A stretch of DNA of 64,000 bases, taken from NCBI GenBank assembly GCA_039805565.1, contig JBDLTZ010000214.1:13248-77247 (forward strand). Direction: 5' to 3'. The stretch comes from CALJIC01 sp039805565. GTDB lineage: Bacteria; Chloroflexota; Chloroflexia; Chloroflexales; Roseiflexaceae. Made by a program: the position numbers and the translations under genes. A model generated the notes under the pieces. The model ran no database searches. It worked only from the letters and a program-made list of their open reading frames with translations, and had not been told where the DNA came from. Shown one piece after another: positions 51,701 through 59,224 of this stretch. Positions within the stretch are counted from its first letter, which is position 1; the number at the start of each line of letters is the position of its first letter.

Positions 51701-53000
51701 CCATCTGGTGCGGGCTGCCCGCCTGGCGCAGGCGCGCTACGCCAACAGCGAGGCGCTCGCTCTCTACCGCCAGGCGCTCGCGATCGCCCCCCAGCACGAC
51801 CAGACGACCGAGCGGCTTGACCCGCAGACCGCGTCGCTGTACGATAACCTCGGTGATATCCTGGCGCAGACGGGGGACTACAGCGCGGCGCGCGTGAACT
51901 ACGAGTGGCTGCTGCGGCTAGGGGTGGTGGAGGACGCCGCGGCCCGTACGCTGCGCAAGGCCGCGCTACAGCGCAAGGTCGGCGGGACCTACGAGCGCCA
52001 GGGCGAGCTGGAGCCCGCCCGTACCTGGTTCGAGCGCGCCGCGGAGACGATCGGCGCCGCCACTCCCTCACCCACGGCCGACCTCGAGCACGCGCGCATC
52101 CTGAGCGATATCGGCTGGTTCCACTTCCGACGCGGCGAGCTGGACGAGGCTCAGGCCCGGCTCACGCAGGCGCTGGCTCTGGTGGAGCCGCACCACGCCC
52201 ACGACGAGCTGGCGCGCCTGCTCAACCGGCTGGGTGGCATCGCCTGGAACCGTGGCGATATCGCCCTCGCCCAACATTATGTCGAGCTAAGTCTGGCCGC
52301 GAGCGTGCGCAGCGGTAGCCTGGGGGACCAGGCGAACGCGCTAAACAACCTCGGCATCCTGACCGAGAGCCAGGGGCGCTACGAGGAGGCCGTGCGCTAC
52401 GGCACCCAGGCCATGACGCTCAACGAGCGCGTCGGCAACCGGCGCGACTTCGCCATCAGCGCGGTGACGCTTGGGCACGTCTGCTACAGCGCCGAGCGCT
52501 ACGACCAGGCGCGGACGTACTTTCTCCACGCGCTCGAGCGGGCCACCGAGATCCGCGAGACCTACGTCCAGATGATCACGCTGCTGGACCTGGGCCGAGT
52601 GTATGTGGCGCTGCGCCGCTGGGTGGAGGCTGAGGACGCGCTGCGCCGCTGCCAGTTCATCGCCACGCAGCTACGCCTGGACAGCGTCCTGGCCGACAGC
52701 TGGGTGGTGCTGGCGGAGGTAGCGCTCGGGCGCGGTGACGGAGACCTGGCGCGCCAGCACTTCCAGCAGGCGCTGATGCTGGAGAGCGACACGGCCGGGG
52801 AGGAGTACGGCCGCATCCAGCGGCTGGCCGGCCGGCTGGCGTGGCTCGACGGAGACCAGCACCGCGCGACGCAGCTGCTCGCCGCCGCCGAGACGATCTT
52901 CGCACAGATCCAGAATGTGCCCGAGGTGCGCCGGACCCGCCGGCTGCGCGAGGAGCTCGCCCGCGACGAGCCGAGCGGAGGATTCGCGCAGGCCGTCTGA
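48771..53000 (+). CDS. Large regulator: two degenerate cyclase domains, AAA ATPase, TPR
   Basis: 1,409 residues if the ATG at 48,771 is used; a GTG at 48,861 is a good alternative because the first 30 residues look unstructured. Two class III nucleotide cyclase-like domains come first (about 95-265 and 310-530). In the first the metal Asp is Glu (VAEVSGLAAL); in the second it is Asn (LANFCAFNRLL) and the transition-state Asn is His (GQPVHLAAR), so catalysis is doubtful. A large ATPase follows with Walker A IVGAPGVGKSRLADE and Walker B LVLVIDDLHWAD. About ten TPR-like helices (RRGELDEAQARLTQALAL, NNLGILTESQGRYEEAVRYG) reach the C-terminus. This is the architecture of signal-sensing STAND-type regulators. 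Confidence 0.87.
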   Translation: MSSRFRGFSSAQGAPRGPPPPALLLTRLSHVSELFTSHSALLEMWLPDALLQALRMPAPPAEVLDEARARVDAACVRLAPFAPSLVARHLAQARPPYRRIAGQYVSGTVLVAEVSGLAALSARLAEGGRQGDEAAGAVVSKLLASLFDAIHSYGGGVLKAGGDSLTALFDAEELGDTHATHACAAALAMQTRVSEEGGGDSGLRLRVAAHAGRMLVVEVGDQTHTELLVSGNTISRVSRALLAAAPGETIVTDKLLQSVPGAEAPIKMTGQYRLVSLPDRPPQARVAPWTPRQTGGDSLLHAVQRLAALQPYVPHGLVGRQAATSPGAGEFRPATVLLANFCAFNRLLDLLELPALIESDPTIVGHVLNTYYTRIQAVIQRYGGTVGRIDLAPYGDRFLALFGAPVAHEDDPARAMQTALTIRAELSETSQAITSLLHEWAAAHSEHQRLVYLMGITLRQRVGIASGSVFAGVVGSPERHEYTVLGQPVHLAARLLAGAEDRETLLAEETYRAVRHLVAAEPQRSLLVKVGGVETPVYRAVQQQFESDAQARRPSHGPLFIGREAELARAIEMAQEALAPAGGRVLAIVGAPGVGKSRLADEVLRALRTRLPAAVLVHEACQSYDEAVPYAALTRLVRRLLYIPAAVPPAAQARAVQEQLEDLLPGWERFTPLLGPLLGLPLPETDVTAALSAEQRRERLHDLVAATCVALARRQPLVLVIDDLHWADASSRAALLRVAEEAHGRRVLMMVLYRSAPELDQALGQLPHSARIDVGDLRRADSEALLAALLDGQPPHELRPLLERTYGTPLFVEEMVRYLLESGVLAREPGGGWVCARPVEVGAVPAQIEQILVARLDQLDDRPRAAVEVAAVIGRRFSQRLLGAILHDEPDLIAQLHALVRADILAPDTDAIEPTYAFRHALIRDVAYGSILFARRHELHARVAAAIEQIYADDLDEQQVALAQHYLHAGRSDLAQPHLVRAARLAQARYANSEALALYRQALAIAPQHDQTTERLDPQTASLYDNLGDILAQTGDYSAARVNYEWLLRLGVVEDAAARTLRKAALQRKVGGTYERQGELEPARTWFERAAETIGAATPSPTADLEHARILSDIGWFHFRRGELDEAQARLTQALALVEPHHAHDELARLLNRLGGIAWNRGDIALAQHYVELSLAASVRSGSLGDQANALNNLGILTESQGRYEEAVRYGTQAMTLNERVGNRRDFAISAVTLGHVCYSAERYDQARTYFLHALERATEIRETYVQMITLLDLGRVYVALRRWVEAEDALRRCQFIATQLRLDSVLADSWVVLAEVALGRGDGDLARQHFQQALMLESDTAGEEYGRIQRLAGRLAWLDGDQHRATQLLAAAETIFAQIQNVPEVRRTRRLREELARDEPSGGFAQAV

Positions 53001-53033
53001 GCACAGCACCACTCGCGGCGCGAGGACCCTGCG

Positions 53034-53118
53034 CGCCGCCCCCGACCTGGACGACAACGGCGCCCGCACGGTGCTCGGCGTGGAGCACGCCCGCTTCCTG
53101 CCGGCGCTGTGGCGGTAG
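53034..53118 (+). pseudogene. Possible 3' gene remnant
   Basis: The frame ending at the TAG at 53,116-53,118 reads PDLDDNGARTVLGVEHARFL and PALWR with every codon ending in G or C, as real genes do here. But it has no start: upstream it runs into the end of the big regulator gene in another frame. It may be the tail of a lost gene. No family is recognised. Confidence 0.25.
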
Positions 53119-53166
53119 CGGCGCCGATGCTACACTAGAGCGAAACCCTGAACACAGGATTGCTCC

Positions 53167-55296
53167 ATGCAGATCAGCGTCCGACCAAGCGCAGCAGCAG
53201 ACCTCGCCCGACGCCTGGACACCGAGCGCGACGAGCTGGCGGAGCGACTCCCCCACGCCCAGTCCATGGCCGAGCGTCGCCGCGCGGCGACGCTGACCGT
53301 CTGTCGGCGTCTGTTCCGCGATCTGCTGACCGGCGCGGCAGAGGAGGGCATCACCCCCGATACGGTAAGCGCGCTCTTCGAGCGATCGCTCGAGCGCAAG
53401 CAGTCCGGCGCATACTCCACCCAGGCCGACGTGGCCGACTACATCGCGCACGCCACGGTCATCCCGGCGGTGCTGGACCGCGCCGCGGCGCTCTGCCCGC
53501 AGGTCTTCGGGCCGGGCGGGAGCGCGTGGCGGCACCTCGCGGCGGACCCAGACCGCGCTATCCACGCGGATCTCCGCCACGGGGCGCGCCTCCCCCTGCC
53601 AGCCGAGGTCGCCGCCGGGCTCACTGACGTGGGGCGGCGTGCCGCGTGGGACACGCCCGCACCTCCCTCGCACGGGCTCGCCAAGGAAACCTGGCGCGAG
53701 GCGCTGGCCCGCCACGCGCGCTACGCCGAGGCGCGCTGCACGTTGGAGCGCGGCCTCCACTACCCTCCAGACGACCTGATCAGTCTCAACCTCAACCTCG
53801 CGCGCGTCACGCGGGACGTGGCAGCCGCCTGCGGCGCGGAGGAGCTCGAGGCGCTCTGGCGGGCTGCCTCGGGAGTGAGTGTCCTCGACCCCACCTGTGG
53901 CGCGGGGGCCTTCATGCTGGCGGCGGCGCGGGCGCTGGAGCTGATCTACCACGCCTGCCTGGAGCGGGCCGACGAGCTTGGAGCTGGCGTGGGGGAGCTC
54001 GGCGAGGGGCTGGCGGCGCTCAGGGAAGGGCCGCGCCGCGCGGCGGGGGTGCTCGCCACCATCATCACGCGGAATCTGCGCGGCGTCGATATTATGCCGG
54101 AGGCCGCCGAGGTCTGCCGCATGCGGCTGGTGCTGGAGTACGCCGCACAGCTGGAGCCAGGCGACAGGGCAAAGGGAGCCGAGGAGCTGCTCGCGCGGCT
54201 GGCGCCCGTAGTCAAGGCCGGCAACGCGCTGGTGGGCTTCGACTGGCAGGGGGCGTTCGATGAGGTCGCGCTCGGCGGGTTCGACGCCGTGGTGGGCAAC
54301 CCTCCCTACCTCGTGTTCACCGGCACGCGCCGAGTCTACGACGTGAGAGGCTACCGGACGGCAGCGTGCGGCAACCTGTACGCGCTGGTGATCGAGCGCT
54401 CGCTGGGGCTGCTGCGCGAGGGAGGGCGGCTGGGCATGATCGTGCCGATCGCGTCCGTCTCCACCGGGGGGATGGCGCCGCTGCAGGAGCTCTACGCGCC
54501 CCACGCCCAGTGGCACAGCCACTTCGCAGTGCGGCCGGCGCGCCTGTTCGACGGCGTGGACATGAACCTGACGATCACGCTGCTCCGAAGGGGGCCGGGC
54601 GCCGTTCACAGCGCGGGCTACCGCCGCTGGTCAAGCGGGGCGGCCGGCGAGCGACGGCACCTCTTCACTACGCTGGGCTACACGCGGGTGCCAGACCCGC
54701 CGGAGGGGACCAACCCGCTACCAAAGCTCGGCGCCCCGATCGAGGCGCGCCTCCTCGGGCGGCTGCGAGCCCACGGCCGCAGGCTCGGGGAGTACGCGGC
54801 AGAGCAGGGCGCGACGATCTACTACCACTCGGGCGGGCGCTACTGGCGCAAGGCCCTGCCGGCGAAGGTCTCCTCGCACTACAAAGCGCTGACCGTCCCG
54901 GCCGAGCTGGCGCCGGCGGCGCTCTGCCTGCTCAACAGCCAGCTGTTCTACTGGTACTGGATCGTGAACTCGAACTGCATGGACCTGGTTGCGCGCGAGG
55001 TGCTCGGGCTGCCAGTGTTCGCGCTGGAAACGGCTGACCCAGCGCCGTTCGCGCGGCTGAGCGACGAGCTGCTGGCGGCATACGCCGGGGGGCGGCAGAC
55101 GCGGGTGAGGCGAGGGGCGCGCATCAGGGTCGAGGAGACGAACTTCGACGTGGTGCGCGCCCGCCCGACGATCGACGCGATCGACGTGCTGCTGGCCGAG
55201 CACTACGGCCTAGGCGCCGACGAGCTGGACTTCATCCGCAGCTACGATATCAAGCACCGGGCGGGGCTGCTGCGGCGCACTACTTCCCGCGGATGA
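53167..55296 (+). CDS. N6-adenine DNA methyltransferase (Eco57I/type IIG-like), orphan
   Basis: 709 residues. Motif I (SAM binding) is SVLDPTCGAGAFMLAA (Asp241 onward), motif IV is VVGNPPY (378-381). The phrase KQSGAYSTQADVADYIAHATVIP precedes the fold, as in type I and IIG M subunits. The C-terminal ~200 residues (LLNSQLFYWYWIVNSNCMDL, RARPTIDAIDVLLAEHYGLG) look like a DNA recognition region. No nuclease motif (PD-(D/E)xK, HNH or GIY) is seen in the N-terminus, and no restriction gene is adjacent, so it may be a regulatory or defence-linked solitary methylase. The 3' end overlaps the convergent RidA gene by 17 bp. Confidence 0.87.
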   Translation: MQISVRPSAAADLARRLDTERDELAERLPHAQSMAERRRAATLTVCRRLFRDLLTGAAEEGITPDTVSALFERSLERKQSGAYSTQADVADYIAHATVIPAVLDRAAALCPQVFGPGGSAWRHLAADPDRAIHADLRHGARLPLPAEVAAGLTDVGRRAAWDTPAPPSHGLAKETWREALARHARYAEARCTLERGLHYPPDDLISLNLNLARVTRDVAAACGAEELEALWRAASGVSVLDPTCGAGAFMLAAARALELIYHACLERADELGAGVGELGEGLAALREGPRRAAGVLATIITRNLRGVDIMPEAAEVCRMRLVLEYAAQLEPGDRAKGAEELLARLAPVVKAGNALVGFDWQGAFDEVALGGFDAVVGNPPYLVFTGTRRVYDVRGYRTAACGNLYALVIERSLGLLREGGRLGMIVPIASVSTGGMAPLQELYAPHAQWHSHFAVRPARLFDGVDMNLTITLLRRGPGAVHSAGYRRWSSGAAGERRHLFTTLGYTRVPDPPEGTNPLPKLGAPIEARLLGRLRAHGRRLGEYAAEQGATIYYHSGGRYWRKALPAKVSSHYKALTVPAELAPAALCLLNSQLFYWYWIVNSNCMDLVAREVLGLPVFALETADPAPFARLSDELLAAYAGGRQTRVRRGARIRVEETNFDVVRARPTIDAIDVLLAEHYGLGADELDFIRSYDIKHRAGLLRRTTSRG

Positions 55297-55669
55297 TCGC
55301 CCAGACCTCCACGTCCACCTGACCGCCGCCGTAGAGCTCCTTGACACCGATCACCGACCGCGTGGGGAGCGGCGCGTGGAAGTACTCGCGGTACACCCGG
55401 TCCATCTCGGCGAAGTTGCTCATCTCCGTGAGCATCACGTTGACGCGGATCACGTCGTGCAGCGTGCAGCCGGCCGCGTCGAGCACCGCCTGAATGTTGT
55501 GGATGCACTGGCGCAGCTCGGCCTCGAAGCCGCCCTTCACGATCCCCCCACCCGCGTGCAGTCCAACGAATCCCGAAGTTATGATGGTGTTGCCATAGCG
55601 GATGGCCTGGCTGAAGCCGCCGGCCGGGAGCGGGGCTGCGTCGGTGAGAATCACATCGAAGTTCGGCAT
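55280..55669 (-). CDS. RidA family reactive imine deaminase
   Basis: 129 residues from the ATG at 55,669. Conserved YjgF/RidA elements: PLPAGGFSQAIRYGNTIITSG, GFEAELRQCIHNIQAVLDAAG, VIRVNVMLTEMSNFAEMDRVYREYF and PTRSVIGVKEL with the substrate-binding Arg. The family hydrolyses reactive enamine/imine intermediates. The LTDAAPLPAG opening matches subgroups where the deaminase activity may differ. Length normal. It overlaps the methylase end tail-to-tail. Confidence 0.92.
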   Translation of the reverse strand: MPNFDVILTDAAPLPAGGFSQAIRYGNTIITSGFVGLHAGGGIVKGGFEAELRQCIHNIQAVLDAAGCTLHDVIRVNVMLTEMSNFAEMDRVYREYFHAPLPTRSVIGVKELYGGGQVDVEVWAIIRGK

Positions 55670-55751
55670 GGCGCACCTCGTTAGGCTAGAAGAATCTATC
55701 CAGGGGCTCGGGCACTCTAGCATAGGCGACGCAGCGCGTCAACTCACGCGA

Positions 55752-56387
55752 TCACGCCAGCCCGCCCATGATCGCGCGCACTGCCCCGACCTCGTCCATG
55801 TTGATCGTGTGGCCCATGCCGGGGTAGATGCGCTCGTCCACCAGCCCGCCCATGCGGCCCATCACCTCGGCGGCCTCGTGCACACGCCCCACCGGGATGT
55901 GGAAGTCCACGTCGCTGCAGCCCAGGAACACTGGCGTGCCGTCGAGCGCGCCGGGGTAGTCGCGCGGGGTGCCGTCGGGGCCAATCAGCCCGCCGCTGAG
56001 GGCCACAACCCCGCCGTAGCGCCGGGCGTTGCGGGCCGCGAACTCGAGCGCCAGACAGGCGCCCTGGGAGGAGCCGAGCAGGACGGTGCGCTCAGGGGGG
56101 ATGCCGGCGGCCTCTACCTGCGCCAGCGCGTCAGCGACGGCCTGCAACGCGGAGGAGAGGTGTGGCTCGTTGCTGGCGAGCGGCGCGATGAAGCGGTTCG
56201 GGTACCAGGTGCCGCCGGCGGCCTGCGGCGCGAGGTACCCAAACGCGGGGTGCGCGAGCTCGTCGGCCAGCGTGAGGATGTCGGCGGCGGAGGCGCCCCG
56301 GCCGTGGACCATGATCATCGCGGCGCGGGCCTGCTCGAGGTGCGCACCGCGCCGAAGCAGCGGCTGGCCCTGGTGCGGGGTAGTCAT
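55752..56387 (-). CDS. Alpha/beta hydrolase, phospholipase/carboxylesterase family (MhqD-like)
   Basis: 211 residues from the ATG at 56,387. Alpha/beta-hydrolase core: MIMVHGRGASAAD forms the oxyanion region, LLGSSQGACLALEFA holds the nucleophile Ser107, GCSDVDFHIP the Asp and GMGHTINMDEV the catalytic His. The family includes Bacillus MhqD, found beside ring-cleaving dioxygenases in quinone-responsive loci; here the neighbouring gene (56,568) is such a dioxygenase. Role inferred: hydrolysis of an ester or thioester from aromatic or electrophile detoxification. Confidence 0.88.
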   Translation of the reverse strand: MTTPHQGQPLLRRGAHLEQARAAMIMVHGRGASAADILTLADELAHPAFGYLAPQAAGGTWYPNRFIAPLASNEPHLSSALQAVADALAQVEAAGIPPERTVLLGSSQGACLALEFAARNARRYGGVVALSGGLIGPDGTPRDYPGALDGTPVFLGCSDVDFHIPVGRVHEAAEVMGRMGGLVDERIYPGMGHTINMDEVGAVRAIMGGLA

Positions 56388-56470
56388 AGGTAGCGTTCCT
56401 TTTCTCAGTGGCTCATCCGGCAAGAGTTACGTCATGCCTCGGAGCGCTCAGCGTTCAGCGTTTTGCTCTA

Positions 56471-56491
56471 AATAAAACCACAGAAGTGGTT
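56471..56491 (-). terminator. Intrinsic terminator after the dioxygenase gene
   Basis: In the minus-strand direction AACCAC-TTCT-GTGGTT is followed by TTATTTAG. A short 6-bp stem with a T-rich tail, between the dioxygenase stop and the esterase start. It may separate or attenuate the two genes. Confidence 0.55.
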
Positions 56492-56496
56492 CGGGA

Positions 56497-56527
56497 AGGG
56501 AGGGCCAGTGAGGGCTTAGCCCTCCCT
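56497..56527. repeat. AGGGAGGGC hairpin (G-rich hairpin family)
   Basis: AGGGAGGGC (56,497-56,505) and GCCCTCCCT (56,519-56,527) form a perfect 9-bp stem with a 13-nt loop, just upstream (minus sense) of the terminator. Same type as the elements at 26,027 and 19,416. Confidence 0.6.
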
Positions 56528-56567
56528 GAAACCCACCCACCAAACCGATTGGTTTGTGTGGAACTAT

Positions 56568-57635
56568 TTAGCGGTGCAGCACGAGCGGCGTGAGCCGCGC
56601 CTGAATCTGCGAGCGCTGCGGCTCGAGCCAGGGCGGCAGGCGCAGGGCCGTACCGAGCGCAGCAGGTTCCTCGTCGGCGGTGAAACCAGGGGCCGCGGTG
56701 GCAAGCTCGATGATGTGGCCGTCCGAGTCGCGGCTGTAGATGCTCTTGAAGTAGACCCGGTCCTTCACCTCCGAGACCGGCAGGAACGCGCGCACCAGGC
56801 GCTCGCGCCACTCGAGCAGGCTCTCCTCGTCCGGCACGGCCAGCGCGAAGTGGTGCGTCTGGCCCGAGCCCATCTGCACCGGCGGGCTCTTGGCCGGGTC
56901 GCGCTCGAAGTAGGTGATCAGCGTGCCGGGACGCCCGCCGTCCACGCCCCAGTACCAGTGCGCCGAGGTCGGGTCGTCGAAGTTGCTGGTCATCTTGACG
57001 CGCCGCAGGCCGAGCACATCGCCGAAGAGGGCGTGGGTGCGCTGGATGTCGCTGCCGATGGCGGTGATGTGGTGCATGCCGCGGCTGAGCGCCATATCGG
57101 GCGTGATCTCAGGCACCGGCTCGGGCCAGGTGGCGGCCGCGATGCGCTCCTCGTCGCGGTTACGCACCACCATCTCGGCGGGGGGCTCGCGGTAGGCCTC
57201 GCCGATCGCCTCGGGGGCCTCATCCACCGCCCAGCCGGGGCCGTTGGTGGCGATCTCGATGATCGCACCGTCCGGGTCGTTGAAGTAGATCGACGTGAAG
57301 TAGTGGCGGTCGAGCGGGCCGTCGACCCTCAGGCCGAGGTCGGTGAGGCGACGCTTCCACTTCAGCAGCCCGTCGTAGTCGGGGACCTGCATGGCGAAGT
57401 GGTGGGTTCCTCCCACGCCGGGGCGACCGCGCGGGGCGCCGCGCCACTCGAAGAAGGTGATGGCCGTGCCGGGGCGGCCGAGCTCGTCACCGAAGTAGAG
57501 GTGGTAGCTGCCCGGGTCGTCGAAGTTGACCGTCTGCTTCACAAGGCGCTGGCCGAGCACGCGGGTGTAGAAGTCCACGGTGCGCTGCGCGTCGGACGAC
57601 ACAAGGGTGATGTGGTGAATCCCAAGGATAGTCAT
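56568..57635 (-). CDS. Ring-cleaving dioxygenase, double VOC domain (MhqO-like)
   Basis: 355 residues built from two vicinal-oxygen-chelate halves. The first opens GIHHITLVSSDAQRTVDFYT, the second GMHHITAIGSDIQRTHALFG; each has the HHFA metal/His phrase (GGTHHFAMQVPDYD, GQTHHFALAVPDEE) and an end Glu (GAIIEIATNGPGW, GHIIELATAAPGF). This matches the MhqO/glyoxalase-type dioxygenases that cleave hydroquinone-like rings. Metal-dependent, probably Fe(II). It neighbours the MhqD-like esterase on the same strand, as in known quinone-resistance loci. Confidence 0.9.
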   Translation of the reverse strand: MTILGIHHITLVSSDAQRTVDFYTRVLGQRLVKQTVNFDDPGSYHLYFGDELGRPGTAITFFEWRGAPRGRPGVGGTHHFAMQVPDYDGLLKWKRRLTDLGLRVDGPLDRHYFTSIYFNDPDGAIIEIATNGPGWAVDEAPEAIGEAYREPPAEMVVRNRDEERIAAATWPEPVPEITPDMALSRGMHHITAIGSDIQRTHALFGDVLGLRRVKMTSNFDDPTSAHWYWGVDGGRPGTLITYFERDPAKSPPVQMGSGQTHHFALAVPDEESLLEWRERLVRAFLPVSEVKDRVYFKSIYSRDSDGHIIELATAAPGFTADEEPAALGTALRLPPWLEPQRSQIQARLTPLVLHR

Positions 57636-58228
57636 CTTCTCTGCTCCTTTGATCTCTGCTTATCGTAGCACGCCTGACGCCAGGAGCATACCGCCGCCAC
57701 GTGAACAGGGGCGTGAACAGGGTCGTGAGCGGGGCTGCTCCCGGCTCGCTGCGGGCGCTCCGCCCCGCGCCCCCGCAAGGGGAGCACTACCAGCACGATA
57801 TCGGCCGGCACAAGACTGAGCTTACTGGGGCGCGAGCACACCATTTCTGGGCGCTGGCCATGGTAGCGGCTCACGTCAATGTGATGTCGTCCTGGTACGG
57901 CACGCATTGCGGGGGAGGTTCGGGGGGGGCGCAAGCGCCCCTCCGACGGGGGAGAGCGCGAGAGGGGCCGGTGCCCCTCCTCGCACCCCGCGCACCACCG
58001 TGCAGCACGGGGCTCGGGAACTCCCGAGAAGAGCGCGAGAGAGGCACCTCCTCGCACGAACGTGCGGAGCGGGGCTCAGTACAGGCTACCGCAAGTTCGT
58101 TCCGAGCTGGCTCTCTGCTTCGTTCGGCTACTACACCGGAACGCTAGACGAAACCCGGAACGATTTTGTGGTTGGCTGTACTCAGGACCTCCCGAAGAGC
58201 GCGCGACAGGGGCTGATGCCCCACGCCG
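57636..58228. repeat. 593-bp gene-free region packed with G-rich hairpins and direct repeats
   Basis: From 57,904 on, a GAGGTTCGGGGGGGGCGC-type hairpin is followed by three degenerate direct copies of a unit beginning GAGAGCGCGAGAGGGG: near 57,951, 58,030 and 58,198. The first folds as GCGAGAGGGGC/GCCCCTCCTCGC; the others have decayed stems. The first 250 bp hold no visible feature beyond a possible promoter for the dioxygenase. Small open frames have no coding bias. The last copy touches the desulfhydrase stop. Confidence 0.6.
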
Positions 58229-59224
58229 CTAGGCAAAGAACCCCGGCCCGCCACCCGTGTGCAGGAAGATCAGCGGCTCATCGCGCCCCAGAAGCCCTCG
58301 CTCGGCGCGGTCCAGCAGGCCTGCCAGCGCCTTTGCCGTGTAGATCGGGTCCAGCACCACCCCCTCCAGCAGCGCCAGCCGCCGCAGCGCCGCATCCCCC
58401 TCTGGCGACGGCACCCCGTAGCGCTCGCCCACGTAGACCCGCTCAAGCAGCGGCACGTCGGCCGCCGCGAAGGCCCGCGGCTCCCCCAGCCTCGCGCAGA
58501 TCTCGGTCGCCACCGCCGCCACCGACTCCGGGAAGCGCCGCCACAGCCGCCCCACATCCACCGCCAGCGGCCGCAGCCCCGAGCCACACAGCGCCAGCCC
58601 GGCCAGCAGGCCCGCCAGTGTCCCGCCCGTACCAGCCGCCAGCACCACGCGTGCGTCCCCGGCGCCCGCAGCCCGCGCCTGCTCGTCCAGCTCCAGCGCC
58701 GCCCGCGCGTACCCCAGGCACCCCAGCCACGAGTGCCCCCCCACCGGGATGAAGTAGTGCGGCCCCACCAGCGCCCGCGCCAGCAGCGCCACAAGCCGGT
58801 TCAGCCGCTCCAGCGTGAACCCGGGCTCGCCGCCCTGCGGGATCGGGATAAAGTGCATGTGCGCCCCCAGCGCCTCGCACACCGCCAGGTTGCCCGTGAG
58901 CCGCCGCGGGCGCCGCGCAAAGTACAGCAGGTGCGGCTCCATCCCCAGCCGGCGCGCCGCCGCCGCCGTCATCCGGGCGTGGTTCGACTGAAGCCCGCCG
59001 AACGTGGCCACCCGCCGCGCCCCGCCTGCCAGCGCGTCGGCCATCAGGTACTCCAGCTTGCGCGCCTTGTTGCCCCCCAGCGCCGGGCCGGGCAGGTCGT
59101 CGCGCTTGATCAGCACCCGGCGCCGCAGCGCCACGCTCAGGCGCGGCAGCGGGTCGAGCGGCGTCGGGTACGGCCCCAGCGCCACGCGCGGGAAGGCGTC
59201 CAGCCGCTCGCGCAGCGTGCTCAC
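58229..59224 (-). CDS. D-cysteine desulfhydrase/ACC deaminase family PLP enzyme
   Basis: 331 residues. Fold type II PLP enzyme: GGNKARKLEYL holds the PLP-lysine (Lys53), QSNHARMTAAAARRLG the family's SNH loop, LAAGTGGTLAGLLAGL the phosphate-binding Gly loop, and FLHTGGGPGFF the end motif. The ATGG-NKARK context fits D-cysteine desulfhydrase, ACC deaminase or L-cysteate lyase-like enzymes; the specific one is not decidable by eye. Its ATG overlaps the stop of the upstream VC0807-like gene by 4 bp (ATGA). Confidence 0.88.
   Translation of the reverse strand: MSTLRERLDAFPRVALGPYPTPLDPLPRLSVALRRRVLIKRDDLPGPALGGNKARKLEYLMADALAGGARRVATFGGLQSNHARMTAAAARRLGMEPHLLYFARRPRRLTGNLAVCEALGAHMHFIPIPQGGEPGFTLERLNRLVALLARALVGPHYFIPVGGHSWLGCLGYARAALELDEQARAAGAGDARVVLAAGTGGTLAGLLAGLALCGSGLRPLAVDVGRLWRRFPESVAAVATEICARLGEPRAFAAADVPLLERVYVGERYGVPSPEGDAALRRLALLEGVVLDPIYTAKALAGLLDRAERGLLGRDEPLIFLHTGGGPGFFA

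Noticed and set aside
52657..54609. 650-codon minus-strand frame across the regulator end and methylase start
   Set aside because: Spans two genuine plus-strand genes with clear domains; low-complexity product.
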